From an uncultured Planococcus sp. (lineage in GTDB: Bacteria; Bacillota; Bacilli; Bacillales_A; Planococcaceae): a DNA stretch of 64,000 bases. The translations under genes were made by a program, and so were the position numbers. Below, piece after piece: positions 17,530 through 26,624 of this stretch (within the stretch, counting starts at the first letter, position 1; each line of letters begins with the position of its first letter). The notes below the pieces were generated by a model. The model did no database searches, was not told the DNA's origin, and saw only the letters and a program-made list of their open reading frames with translations. Where the stretch lies: positions 1,302,001 through 1,366,000 of the forward strand of contig CANLRI010000001.1 of NCBI GenBank assembly GCA_947493585.1, given 5' to 3'.

Positions 17530-18588
17530 TTAAACTTTGAATTCCATTTTGATAATGCCGGCTTCCCGTGCTGATGTGAAGAGGATAACCAATAACGGCC
17601 CAATAAAGAATCCGAGAAAGCCGATCAGTTGAAGGCCGATAAACATGGCGATCAATGTGGCAAGCGGAGATAGCCCGATTTGGGTGCCCATCACTTTCGG
17701 TTCCACGGTTCTTCGGATGACCAGTAACACCAATGCCAAAATAGCCAGCTGCGTGCCTTGAACGATGTCCCCGACGATGAACATGTAAATGAACCAGGGG
17801 GTCAATACGATAATCGAACCGAGAATCGGGATAAAGTCGATGACCCAGATAACAAGCGACATGACCAAGGCATATTCAGGGGCAATAAACAATAAGGCGA
17901 TCAATGACACAGCGAAAATGATCAAGCTGACAAGGAATTGGGCTTTCAGGAAGCCAAAGACAACATTGTTCAGCCGGGCGCTCATAAAGCGTACTTTTTC
18001 AGCAGTCGATTCCTTCATGCGGTTAAACAGCATGCCTTTTAAATCCATCAAATCGAGCATGAATAAGAACAGCGCGATGAGGAAGACGATAAAGCTGACC
18101 AAAAAAGAAGGGATGCCCGTCAATAAATTGGTGACTGTATCGTAATTGACGAATGTCAAGATCCAGTCGCGAATACCTTCCGCAAACGCAATCAATTCCG
18201 TTTCGAATGAATTGACGACTTCGACTGGCATTTCAGCAGTGGAACGCAGGAAAAAGGCTTCTACTTCGCCCCACATATGCGAGAGGGAATTTGTATACTC
18301 TGGAACCATTTTTGAGAATTGGATAATTTGGCCAACCAACTGCGTGATGATCCAGTAAACCAAGCCAGAAGCGATGACTAGGAAAAGAATAAATACCGTG
18401 ATGACTGCGCCTTTGCGCTCCCATTTGAACCGTTTCTGCACGAATTTCACAAACGGCTCCAAGAAGATAGCGGTGAGCAATGCGATGATCAATGGAACGG
18501 CAATCGGCAATATGTATATAGAGATTAACGCAATAATAGCGATGACCAATAATAGGGTCGCCAGTTTTTTATTAAACCACTTGCCCAC
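17530..18588 (-). CDS. AI-2E family transporter, YtvI-like
   Basis: Polytopic membrane protein of 352 aa with about eight helices in the AI-2E/PerM arrangement. A hydrophobic N-terminal pair is followed by a long extracytoplasmic segment (about 85-165), then the helical core with the family signature FIPILGSIIVLTPWF, and it ends near GPLLVILFTS. The closest recognisable subgroup is YtvI; that B. subtilis protein is described as a sporulation membrane protein, but family members also act in ion export. It starts at GTG with AGGAGG upstream. The substrate is unknown. Confidence 0.8.
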   Translation of the reverse strand: MGKWFNKKLATLLLVIAIIALISIYILPIAVPLIIALLTAIFLEPFVKFVQKRFKWERKGAVITVFILFLVIASGLVYWIITQLVGQIIQFSKMVPEYTNSLSHMWGEVEAFFLRSTAEMPVEVVNSFETELIAFAEGIRDWILTFVNYDTVTNLLTGIPSFLVSFIVFLIALFLFMLDLMDLKGMLFNRMKESTAEKVRFMSARLNNVVFGFLKAQFLVSLIIFAVSLIALLFIAPEYALVMSLVIWVIDFIPILGSIIVLTPWFIYMFIVGDIVQGTQLAILALVLLVIRRTVEPKVMGTQIGLSPLATLIAMFIGLQLIGFLGFFIGPLLVILFTSAREAGIIKMEFKV

Positions 18589-18640
18589 AATAAACCTCCT
18601 TCAATTGACTGCATGAAACTTCACGGCAAAGCATTTGTTT

Positions 18641-18675
18641 AAAAAAACCGCAGTTCGTATTGAACTGCGGAAATT
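18641..18675 (-). terminator. terminator after the yugN-like gene
   Basis: On the minus strand the stem CCGCAGTTC / GAACTGCGG is followed by a T-run (plus-strand A-run 18641-18647), just past the yugN-like stop codon. Confidence 0.8.
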
Positions 18676-19041
18676 TTACGCTTTGATTTCGAACTCGGAA
18701 ATTTCTTTTTTGATGGAAGCCAAAATTTCAGCGCCAGTTTTCAATAGGTGATCCGGGAAATGCTCGTCTTCACCATATTCAATGCCGTGCGGGTAATAAT
18801 GCTTGCCGATGACCGGCTTCAAGACACGCATAGTCGCATCGTTAGCATCAACATCTCCGTCGATCGCATAAGCGAACACGCGCAAGTAATAAGTGCCTTC
18901 GCGGACGATGAATTTGCGGTCGTATGTGACGCGCTCATAATCCCATTGGCCTTCTTTCGTCAAACCATGCTTGTTCATGATGTCTTCAAGCAATGTAATA
19001 TCCACTTCGATGTTCTCTAGTCCTGTATTTTCAAAATACAT
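18676..19041 (-). CDS. YugN-like family protein
   Basis: Soluble acidic protein of 121 aa resembling the YugN family (unknown function). It has alternating strand-like segments such as KFIVREGTYYLRVFAYAIDG, a histidine/tyrosine-rich loop GKHYYPHGIEYGEDEHF and a C-terminal helix. The frame extends upstream to 19110, but ATG 19041 has AGGAGG seven bases before it, and the upstream start would fall within the promoter region at 19086-19114. It is monocistronic, with its own promoter and terminator. Confidence 0.8.
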   Translation of the reverse strand: MYFENTGLENIEVDITLLEDIMNKHGLTKEGQWDYERVTYDRKFIVREGTYYLRVFAYAIDGDVDANDATMRVLKPVIGKHYYPHGIEYGEDEHFPDHLLKTGAEILASIKKEISEFEIKA

Positions 19042-19085
19042 GGGATCTCCTCCTCTATAACAAAAAAAGACTGAATGCTCCTTTA

Positions 19086-19114
19086 ATAATAGATCATATT
19101 TTGGGTACATGCAA
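19086..19114 (-). promoter_or_regulatory. promoter for the yugN-like gene
   Basis: Minus strand TTGCAT and TATTAT at 17-base spacing, 45 bases before the chosen ATG. It lies next to the divergent ylbC promoter. Confidence 0.5.
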
Positions 19115-19122
19115 TGGCTAGA

Positions 19123-19152
19123 TTGTGTCAGAATGCAGGCGGCTGTTATAAT
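19123..19152 (+). promoter_or_regulatory. SigA-type promoter for ylbC
   Basis: TTGTGT and a perfect TATAAT at 18-base spacing, 30 bases before GTG 19182. Its -10 element ends 12 bases before the GTG at 19164, making that earlier codon an unlikely start. Confidence 0.6.
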
Positions 19153-19181
19153 GGGGAAAATGGGTGTCAGGAGCTGATTCA

Positions 19182-20246
19182 GTGAAGGACTTGTTACGCA
19201 TCATGATTTTCTTGGCAATTGTCCTGATTGGACTGTTTTACTTGGACCCGTCAATCAGTGAAAACGAATTGCTTGAAGCACCGCGGCCGGCGGATCCTTT
19301 GCCTGCCGATAATTTGACGGAATCGGCGCTCGATGTTGAACGGCCGACGAGCGGGCTTTCCGTCCATATTGGGAAGCCGGCGGAAGAGTGGCTGGCAGAG
19401 CATGGCAAGCCCGACCGCATCGAGCCATCCGCTTTTGGCTATGAATGGTGGGTATACGATGCCGCATATTCGAATTTTGTTATGGTCGGAGTAAAAGAAG
19501 GGGAGGTTGTCCAAGTATATGCGGCTGGCGAGTCAACGGATATCGAACCTTATGAAATCGGCCAGACAATAGAAGAGCTCTACAGGTTTACGATCGTCCA
19601 GAACGAAGTGACCGTCAAGTACGGTACCAATACCTATACTTTCAATTTAAGCGAGCAGGATATGGATAAGCGGATCTTGGTCAGTTTTGAAGACCTTTAT
19701 GCACAATTGTATCTCGACGCTGAAGACCAGCAATTAGAAGCGGTCAGGTTCATGGATGCAGAAACGCTGATCCGCCATCAGCCTTACGATATGATGTATT
19801 CGGGAGATTTATTGGTGACACCAAGGCCATCATCTACTTTGCAGCGTTCTATTGATGATGCGAACGCTAAGCAATTGGTCGATTTGACCAATGTCTATCG
19901 GCTTCGCCACCAGCGCTCCTTAGTAAAAGAAAATGTCGGCATCAGTTTATTAGCCAAGCAGACGAGCGAGGAAATGGCGCGCACGGAGTTCACTTCTGCA
20001 GAAATGGAAGTGTCCGATTTGGAAGCCCGCCTGCAAGGTGCGGACATTCCATTCGATTTGGCGGCCATCAATACGGCTTCGCGCTACTACGATGCACCGG
20101 AAACTTTGCATGGCTGGTTCAATTCCCTGAGCCATAGAGGAACCTTATTGAGTACACAATACAACCAAGTCGGCGTCGGCGTGTTCGGCAAGTATTACAG
20201 CCAGATCTTGTTGAAGCAGGATCCGGGCGCCTATGAAAGCCAGTAG
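19182..20246 (+). CDS. ylbC: YlbC-like exported CAP-domain protein
   Basis: 354-aa protein with an N-terminal membrane anchor or signal (about residues 3-21), a CAP-associated N-terminal region (about 60-200; GKPAEEWLAEHGKPDRIEP), then a C-terminal CAP/SCP-type domain (about 225-350; DLTNVYRLRHQRSLVKEN and WFNSLSHRGTLL). The family is extracytoplasmic, and the enzymatic role is not established. GTG 19182 is preferred because AGGAG lies eight bases upstream. Position before ylbF matches the B. subtilis ylb segment, with ylbD and ylbE absent between them. Confidence 0.85.
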   Translation: MKDLLRIMIFLAIVLIGLFYLDPSISENELLEAPRPADPLPADNLTESALDVERPTSGLSVHIGKPAEEWLAEHGKPDRIEPSAFGYEWWVYDAAYSNFVMVGVKEGEVVQVYAAGESTDIEPYEIGQTIEELYRFTIVQNEVTVKYGTNTYTFNLSEQDMDKRILVSFEDLYAQLYLDAEDQQLEAVRFMDAETLIRHQPYDMMYSGDLLVTPRPSSTLQRSIDDANAKQLVDLTNVYRLRHQRSLVKENVGISLLAKQTSEEMARTEFTSAEMEVSDLEARLQGADIPFDLAAINTASRYYDAPETLHGWFNSLSHRGTLLSTQYNQVGVGVFGKYYSQILLKQDPGAYESQ

Positions 20247-20357
20247 TCCAATAGCCGGCAACTGGGCAAGCCTTGTTTTTGGCTGTTTTCAGAAGTAATC
20301 GGTGTATGAATCTGGAAAACAATCTGCTATGATGAAAGCGTAGAGGAGGAATGCAAA

Positions 20358-20804
20358 GTGATCATGACCTATGAATGGGTCGGTATAACTGACTCTGCGG
20401 ATGAGCTGAGTGAAATGATACTGCAATCAGAGCAGGCTGCGAAATATCGCGATGCCTATGACTCTGTCTATAGCGATAAACTATTGGCGAGGGAGATACA
20501 CGATTTCGCCAGGCTGAAGGAGCTGTACGAAGAAGTGCAGCGCTTCGGCAAATACCACCCCGATTACAAACGGGTGATGAAGCAAATCCGCGTGGACAAA
20601 CGCCGGCTGGACCTCAACGAAAAGGTGGCGGAGCTGCGGCTCGCAGAAAATGAGCTGCAGGACTTGATGGACCAAGTCAGCTTCATCCTTGGACGGTCGG
20701 TGTCCGAAGCGGTCAAGATCCCTTCGAGCAATCCGTTCTTTTCATCGGATTCCTCATGCGGAAGCGGCTGCGGCACAGGCGGCGGCTGTTCTTGTTCTGC
20801 ATAA
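20358..20804 (+). CDS. ricF: RicF/YlbF family regulator
   Basis: Helical YlbF-family protein of 148 aa. In B. subtilis YlbF (RicF) forms a complex with YmcA and YaaT that carries iron-sulfur clusters, stimulates RNase Y-dependent RNA processing and influences biofilm, competence and sporulation. The helical YlbF/YmcA core covers residues 1-115. The C-terminal tail holds four cysteines (CGSGCGTGGGCSCS, residues 134-147), matching the cluster-binding tail of RicF. It starts at GTG eight bases after AGGAGG. An extended -10 TGCTATGAT is visible at 20325-20333. Confidence 0.9.
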   Translation: MIMTYEWVGITDSADELSEMILQSEQAAKYRDAYDSVYSDKLLAREIHDFARLKELYEEVQRFGKYHPDYKRVMKQIRVDKRRLDLNEKVAELRLAENELQDLMDQVSFILGRSVSEAVKIPSSNPFFSSDSSCGSGCGTGGGCSCSA

Positions 20805-20842
20805 TAAAAAAAGTGCAACCTCAATGGGTTGCACTTTTTTTA
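20805..20842. terminator. bidirectional terminator between ricF and the GDPD gene
   Basis: Stem AAAAAAGTGCAACC / GGGTTGCACTTTTTT with a TCAAT loop, symmetrical A- and T-runs. Confidence 0.9.
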
Positions 20843-21757
20843 TTGGCGTTTTTCTTCTAGAGCCGAAATCAATTTGATGGCGATATCAGGCCGGTCAGTG
20901 ATGATGCCTTTAGCTCCGGCGTTGATCAATTTCTCCATGGCTTCCTTATCGTCGATTACCCAGTAATGAACCGGGACATTCAAACGGTCCAGGAAGGCGA
21001 TGAATCGTGCAGAGTCGAGGCGGAACACGGAATGCTTCACTGGAATCTGCATAACATCCGCACGCGGTGCATATAGATGGCCAAACTGGCTATTGAAAGA
21101 AGTGAACGCTTTACGCACTTCATTTTCGCCAGCGCCGAGAGCGACGCGGTTTTGGGCATATAAATTGAAGCGGTCGATTTGTTCGTCGTAAAAGCTGGTG
21201 ACGACGACACGGTCTTCTGCACCGAGTGATTCGATCAAGCGCCACAGTTTTGAAGGCACCAAACTGCCTTCATACGTATCAGGTGCGTCTTTGATGTCGA
21301 TATTGATATACATCTGTGGGAATTTCTCCAGCAGTTCACGGAGCAGGACGGCTTTCTCGCCTTTGCCGCGGTAGGAATTTTCACCTTTATCGTCAACGAA
21401 GTGATATCCGAGATCGAGCGCACGCAATTCTTCGAGTGTCATTTCGGCTACGCGACCGGCTGAACCAGACGTGCGGTCAACAAACTCATCGTGGAAAACC
21501 AGGATCTCCTCGTCGTTGGTCATGCGAATATCGATTTCAAACCCGTGGACGCCGAGTTCTGCGGCGCGGTCAAAGGCTGCCATCGTATGCTCCGGTGCGA
21601 GCGAGCTGCCGCCGCGATGAGCCAGGACGATCGGGTGCTGATAATCGAGAACGGCTTTTTGCGGCCGTTTCTGTGGTTCCGTAAATGCTTTAGAGCCGGC
21701 CCATGCGGCTGCGCCAACAGCGGCTGCGGCCAGGCCGATTTTCGTTTTCTTACCCAT
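20840..21757 (-). CDS. glycerophosphodiester phosphodiesterase, exported/membrane anchored
   Basis: GDPD-family enzyme (TIM barrel) that hydrolyses glycerophosphodiesters to glycerol-3-phosphate and an alcohol. 305 aa. The N terminus MGKKTKIGLAAAAVGAAAWAG looks like a signal or anchor. Catalytic motifs: HRGGSSLAPEHT (about residues 46-57), EIDIRMTNDEEILVFHD with the metal-binding E, D and the general-acid His, and NIDIKD in the barrel. The start at 21757 is favoured because the longer frame (21790) would start right beside the -10 box. It lies between ricF and ylbG, where I know of no GDPD gene in B. subtilis. Likely roles are phospholipid or teichoic-acid turnover. Confidence 0.88.
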   Translation of the reverse strand: MGKKTKIGLAAAAVGAAAWAGSKAFTEPQKRPQKAVLDYQHPIVLAHRGGSSLAPEHTMAAFDRAAELGVHGFEIDIRMTNDEEILVFHDEFVDRTSGSAGRVAEMTLEELRALDLGYHFVDDKGENSYRGKGEKAVLLRELLEKFPQMYINIDIKDAPDTYEGSLVPSKLWRLIESLGAEDRVVVTSFYDEQIDRFNLYAQNRVALGAGENEVRKAFTSFNSQFGHLYAPRADVMQIPVKHSVFRLDSARFIAFLDRLNVPVHYWVIDDKEAMEKLINAGAKGIITDRPDIAIKLISALEEKRQ

Positions 21758-21790
21758 ATATGTATAACCCCCTGTTTTGGTAGTATCCAC

Positions 21791-21820
21791 ATTATAGCGG
21801 AACGCTTCACTTGCTGTCAG
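21791..21820 (-). promoter_or_regulatory. promoter for the GDPD gene
   Basis: Minus strand CTGACA and TATAAT with an 18-base spacer, about 34 bases before the chosen ATG. Confidence 0.55.
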
Positions 21821-21829
21821 TTTATTCGG

Positions 21830-21859
21830 TTGCGGCTTTTTTTAGACCTATGGTATTCT
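21830..21859 (+). promoter_or_regulatory. possible promoter for ylbG
   Basis: TTGCGG and TATTCT with an 18-base spacer, 24 bases before the ylbG ATG; back to back with the GDPD promoter. Confidence 0.4.
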
Positions 21860-21883
21860 AGAGTTTAGAAAAGAGGGATAGAT

Positions 21884-22156
21884 ATGCATGATCGCCAAGG
21901 TCTGATTGTCTATGTGCATCAGCTGAAACAAGCAAAATCGCTGCGGAAGTATGGACATGTCCATTTTATTTCCCGCAAATTGAAATATGTTGTCGTCTAT
22001 ATGGACCAAGACAAAATCGAAGCCACGAAAGAAAAACTATCCAAGTTGCCGTATGTCAAGAAAGTGCTGGAGTCCCAGCGGCCTTTCCTTAAGACGGAAT
22101 ATGAAAACGCCAAGCCCGATAAAGCGAAGGAATACGATTATAAAATCGGCTTGTGA
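21884..22156 (+). CDS. ylbG: YlbG family protein (UPF0298/DUF2129)
   Basis: Small basic cytoplasmic protein of 90 aa. Pattern typical of DUF2129: an N-terminal [19 protein letters not shown] strand-helix, a VVVYMDQD strand, then a [21 protein letters not shown] helix. The fold is ferredoxin-like; the function is unknown. The ATG follows AGAGGGA. It sits before rsmD, but an opposite-strand gene intervenes; the two convergent stop codons abut in the palindrome TGATCA with no hairpin. Confidence 0.85.
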   Translation: MHDRQGLIVYVHQLKQAKSLRKYGHVHFISRKLKYVVVYMDQDKIEATKEKLSKLPYVKKVLESQRPFLKTEYENAKPDKAKEYDYKIGL

Positions 22157-22537
22157 TCATTGCATCGGCGGAATATAATGGTTGAGCCTGAGAATGGCAA
22201 TGAGATGGCCGAAATAAAGTTTGGTGTCTGCGTATTGTGAAGAATGTTTGACGTCCATGCGAATCGGCTCATGGCCTAACTGTTTTACGGCGTCTTCGAA
22301 CACAGCCAATCGTTTTGAGCCGTCTGGCACGCCTTCACGGCAGAGATAGATCGGCATGAAATTGCCTTCTTGGGCTGGCTGGAATGCAGCGGCGACGGAA
22401 ACGACAGGATGACCGTCTTTCGTTTTTGAAACGAAAACGAATCCGTGCATAAACCGTTCTTGATTGCTCTCCATCAATTGGCGAAGTTCATATATATCGC
22501 CGTACCCTTCTCCAAGTTCGATAAAACGTTGTATCAT
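22157..22537 (-). CDS. conserved hypothetical protein, 126 aa
   Basis: Soluble mixed alpha/beta protein that I cannot place with a function. It starts MIQRFIELGEGYGDIYELRQLMESNQERF and then carries strand-like segments (FVFVSKTKDGHPVVSVAAAF, FMPIYLCREG) and a C-terminal helix ending ILRLNHYIPPMQ. Proteins of this type occur in Bacillaceae, sometimes labelled methylthioribose kinase; at 126 aa it cannot be that kinase, so I reject that label. It is transcribed toward ylbG and divergently from rsmD. Confidence 0.65.
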   Translation of the reverse strand: MIQRFIELGEGYGDIYELRQLMESNQERFMHGFVFVSKTKDGHPVVSVAAAFQPAQEGNFMPIYLCREGVPDGSKRLAVFEDAVKQLGHEPIRMDVKHSSQYADTKLYFGHLIAILRLNHYIPPMQ

Positions 22538-22620
22538 CTAAAACACGTCCTTTCCAGAATCCATTCTACCATTATGGGCGGTATTTGCAGTACTAAAATG
22601 ATAAAGTAAGAGGCGATAGT

Positions 22621-23668
<1,048 letters not shown>

Positions 23669-23690
23669 GTCACGTGACACGTGGCTTTTT
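23669..23690 (+). terminator. terminator after coaD
   Basis: Seven-base-pair stem GTCACGT / ACGTGGC (one G-U pair) with a three-base loop, then TTTTT directly after the coaD stop. Confidence 0.65.
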
Positions 23691-23723
23691 GTTGTGGTTC
23701 GAACGAAAAGGAGAGGATATGCG

Positions 23724-24749
23724 ATGAAAAATAAAAAACTGTGGTTTTTTGTGCTGGTGATGGCGCTCGTCGTGTTTATCAGCTCCTACCGGCTGGATGC
23801 TTATATTTCACGCCCGGGCGATGCATATGAGTTATCGCCGCTGGTGGAAGTGGAGGGGCGGGATGAAGGTGACGCAGGCACACTCAGCTTGATGACCGTA
23901 ACGATGTTCAATGCGACTCCCGCTTTATACATCATGGCGCAATTCCAAGAAGGCTATAAAGTGCTCGACCCGGAACAAGTGAGAAGCCCCCACGAAAGCG
24001 ACGAAGAGTACAACGTCAGGCAGCTGAAGCTGATGTCTGACTCCCAGGTCAATGCGCTGCAAGTGGCCTTTGAAGAAGCCGGCAAGCCGTATGAAGTATC
24101 GAGCAACGGCGTTTTTATCTTGAATGTGCTGGAAGATGGGGCAGCAGCTGGTTTATTGTCGCCGGGCGACCGTTTGTTGGAAATTGATGGACAAGTTTAT
24201 GATTCAATGGAAGATTTTCTTGAATATTTGGGCACTAAAAAAGTGGGGGATGAAGTGGAGCTGGTGATTGAGCGTGATGAACGCACGATCAACCAGACGG
24301 TCACACTCGCCCCGTTGCCGACAGAGCCTGAGCGCGCAGGCATCGGCATTTCGTTTGTGGAAGACAAGGAAATCGAAACGACTCCGGATGTTTCGATTGA
24401 TTCCGACACCATTGGCGGGCCGTCCGCCGGGTTGATGTTTACTTTGGAAATCTTGAATCAATTGCTGGATGAAGACATTACCCACGGGTATGATATCGCG
24501 GGAACCGGCACGATGGAAAGCGACGGAACGGTCGGGCCAATCGGTGGGATCGATCAAAAAGTCATGGCAGCAGACCGTGCCGGCATTGACGTTTTCTTCG
24601 CGCCGGATGATGAGGGCGATTCCGATACACCGAGCAATTTTGATGTCGCCGTTGAAACCGCAGAAGAAATCGGCACCGAGATGGATATCGTCCCGGTCAC
24701 CGACATTGATGCGGCACTTGATTATTTGACGGAACTGCCACCGAGGTAA
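23724..24749 (+). CDS. ylbL: YlbL/SepM-type PDZ-Lon serine protease
   Basis: Membrane-anchored protease of 341 aa. One N-terminal helix (residues 5-22), a PDZ domain (about 120-205, with NGVFILNVLEDGAAAGLLSPGDRLLEIDG), and a Lon-type catalytic domain (about 225-341). The Ser-Lys dyad is visible as GGPSAG and, about 44 residues on, IGGIDQKVMAA. Family members SepM (Streptococcus) and YlbL (Bacillus) act outside the membrane; YlbL in B. subtilis degrades the checkpoint protein YneA together with CtpA. ATG 23724 follows GGAGAGG. The last 28 bases overlap the 3' end of the opposite-strand tmcAL. Confidence 0.92.
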   Translation: MKNKKLWFFVLVMALVVFISSYRLDAYISRPGDAYELSPLVEVEGRDEGDAGTLSLMTVTMFNATPALYIMAQFQEGYKVLDPEQVRSPHESDEEYNVRQLKLMSDSQVNALQVAFEEAGKPYEVSSNGVFILNVLEDGAAAGLLSPGDRLLEIDGQVYDSMEDFLEYLGTKKVGDEVELVIERDERTINQTVTLAPLPTEPERAGIGISFVEDKEIETTPDVSIDSDTIGGPSAGLMFTLEILNQLLDEDITHGYDIAGTGTMESDGTVGPIGGIDQKVMAADRAGIDVFFAPDDEGDSDTPSNFDVAVETAEEIGTEMDIVPVTDIDAALDYLTELPPR

Positions 24750-25936
24750 ATAGGCGGCGTCGTGTATTCTTTTTTTAAAGAATCTGCGCCGACCGCTTGA
24801 AGGTAAAGTGCTGATGCGCGGATATCGAGCTGTCCCATATTTCCTGTCAAATCCGCGGCGCGGCTGATGACAGGGAGCGGGATGGCTTTTTTTCGTTCGT
24901 TCAGATAACGCCTGCCGTTATGTGTCATGCCGAGCAAGCGAATGTATTCAGGATGTTTTACAGCTTGTGCTTCCTGCTGCGTGTAGCCGGTGAAGATGTG
25001 GGTCAACATGCGCTGTATGCGCGTACGAGTAAAGCGCTTGCTTTTCACTCGGTTGATAAATACATCGAAAGTCTCCGAACTCTTCGCCGATTCATGGATC
25101 AAGTTTTCGATGCCTTCCGTTACTTCAGCAAACCGTGCAAGTGCTTTTGGCCCTTCGCGCAAAATCGTGAAGCGCAGCATGGGATAGAATCGTTGCCAAT
25201 CGACAAACCCTTGCTGCTCAGCATGGACGCGTTCAAGCAAGCGGATACTGCTTGACGGTAAATATGACGTTAATTCCCTGAGCTCTTCGCCTTCGAAAAA
25301 GGCATTGCGGATGCCCGTCGCACTGGCAATCGCGACACCAGGCTCTAGCGGGTCGTGGTAGCCTGCACCGATGCGCTGGATCGTCAGCGGTGCCATATTA
25401 CTGTTAAGCGTGCGCGCCGCTTCAATATAATGAAAGCCCAAAATATTATTCGGCTTGGTCAAGTCGGCATAACGAGCACTGCCGTTTGTTAAGCTCAAGT
25501 AGGCGTCGTTCAACGCCTTCGGATAGCTGATGCCAGTCTGAACCCTATCATGGATGACTTTTTCGTATTGCTCTCTTTCTGCGGTCAATAATTCCAGGCT
25601 GCCAAGGAACGGTTCGATGTTGCCTTGTTCGCTACCGAAGCAAAAAGAAGCGCATCCTGCTGCTTCAAGCAATTCGATGGCGCCTCGCGCGAATTCAGAA
25701 GCCTGCGCAGTCGCAAAAGCGTAAGGCAATTCGATGACCACATCGACGCCAGCCGAGAGCGCCATTTCCGTGCGCGTCCATTTATCGGCAAATGCCGGCT
25801 CGCCGCGCTGAAGGAACTGGCCGCTCATAACGGCGACGACTACGTCCGCCCCTGACAGCTGCTTTGCCTTCGCTGCGTGATGCAAATGGCCATTATGAAA
25901 AGGGTTATATTCAACAACGATTCCTGTCGCTTTCAT
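24722..25936 (-). CDS. tmcAL: tRNA(Met) cytidine acetate ligase TmcAL (YlbM)
   Basis: Enzyme that makes N4-acetylcytidine at the wobble base of elongator tRNA-Met using acetate and ATP (characterised in B. subtilis). 404 aa. The nucleotidyltransferase motif GIVVEYNPFHNGHLHHA opens the protein. GQFLQRGEPAF, ELPYAFATAQASEFARGA and the SATGIRNAFFEG segment follow as expected for the family. It is transcribed convergently with ylbL, overlapping it by 28 bp, and divergently from ylbN, as in B. subtilis. The extreme C terminus (about nine residues) is what lies within ylbL. Confidence 0.93.
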   Translation of the reverse strand: MKATGIVVEYNPFHNGHLHHAAKAKQLSGADVVVAVMSGQFLQRGEPAFADKWTRTEMALSAGVDVVIELPYAFATAQASEFARGAIELLEAAGCASFCFGSEQGNIEPFLGSLELLTAEREQYEKVIHDRVQTGISYPKALNDAYLSLTNGSARYADLTKPNNILGFHYIEAARTLNSNMAPLTIQRIGAGYHDPLEPGVAIASATGIRNAFFEGEELRELTSYLPSSSIRLLERVHAEQQGFVDWQRFYPMLRFTILREGPKALARFAEVTEGIENLIHESAKSSETFDVFINRVKSKRFTRTRIQRMLTHIFTGYTQQEAQAVKHPEYIRLLGMTHNGRRYLNERKKAIPLPVISRAADLTGNMGQLDIRASALYLQAVGADSLKKEYTTPPIYLGGSSVK

Positions 25937-25967
25937 TACAGCACCTTCTTTTGGTATGATTAGTTCT

Positions 25968-25997
25968 AGTATAACGATGAGCGAATTATGGTGACAA
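25968..25997 (-). promoter_or_regulatory. promoter for tmcAL
   Basis: Minus strand TTGTCA and TATACT with an 18-base spacer, 31 bases before the tmcAL ATG. Its -35 is nine bases from the -35 of the divergent ylbN promoter. Confidence 0.55.
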
Positions 25998-26006
25998 GAT
26001 TTTTTC

Positions 26007-26035
26007 TTGACATCGTTTGTTCTACATTATATAAT
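26007..26035 (+). promoter_or_regulatory. consensus SigA promoter for ylbN-rpmF
   Basis: Perfect TTGACA and TATAAT hexamers with a 17-base spacer, 28 bases before the ylbN ATG. High strength fits a ribosomal-protein transcript. Confidence 0.85.
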
Positions 26036-26063
26036 CAACTTTGTTGTCTTGAGGTGATTACTT

Positions 26064-26600
26064 ATGAAAATAGCGATTCAACAGCTACAAAAGTATCGTA
26101 ACGACGGGATGCCAATTGACCAGTATGTTCAATTGGATGAGGTGAAAAAGCGCAATAGCGATATTCGCGCCGTATCTCCTATACACGTCACAGGACACTG
26201 TACGATTGGTTCGCAACAAATGACGTGCATGCTTCATCTTGAAGGGACGCTCACGCTGCCCTGTGCACGAACTTGGGAAGATGTCGAATATCCGGTCAGC
26301 ATCGATACCGTGGAAATCTTCGATTGGTCTGAAAAAGGCCGTGAAGAAGGCGAGGACGAATATGTCCACGCGGTAACGACTGAAGTCATTGATCTTCAGC
26401 CGATTTTAGAAGAGCTGATCGCCCTTGAAGTCCCAATACAGGTCTTTAAGGAAGACTCAGAACAAACCGTCATCAAAGGCGGCAACGACTGGTCTTATTT
26501 GTCAGATGAAGAAGTTCTGGCCAAGAAGGAAGAAGCACAATCAAAACCGGATCCAAGACTGGCTGATTTAGCCAAGTATTTCGATCAGACAGATGAATAG
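26064..26600 (+). CDS. ylbN: YceD/DUF177 family protein (YlbN)
   Basis: Acidic 178-aa cytoplasmic protein of the YceD (DUF177) family, almost always encoded directly before rpmF. Homologues are associated with 23S rRNA/ribosome accumulation in bacteria and chloroplasts, but the B. subtilis role is not settled. The core strand region is VTGHCTIGSQQMTCMLHLEGTLTLPCART, with two cysteines, followed by an acidic C-terminal half (EDEYVHAVTTEVIDLQPILEELIALEVP) as expected. It is co-transcribed with rpmF from the consensus promoter. Confidence 0.92.
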   Translation: MKIAIQQLQKYRNDGMPIDQYVQLDEVKKRNSDIRAVSPIHVTGHCTIGSQQMTCMLHLEGTLTLPCARTWEDVEYPVSIDTVEIFDWSEKGREEGEDEYVHAVTTEVIDLQPILEELIALEVPIQVFKEDSEQTVIKGGNDWSYLSDEEVLAKKEEAQSKPDPRLADLAKYFDQTDE

Positions 26601-26624
26601 AATCATTGTAAGGAGGTGTCACCA

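Noticed and set aside
21316..21868. Plus-strand frames of 122 and 125 aa opposite the GDPD gene
   Set aside because: Arginine/cysteine-rich shadow frames of the GDPD coding region; no ribosome site.
22157..22537. Methylthioribose kinase label for the 126-aa protein
   Set aside because: Too short and lacking kinase motifs; such labels appear to be propagated annotation.
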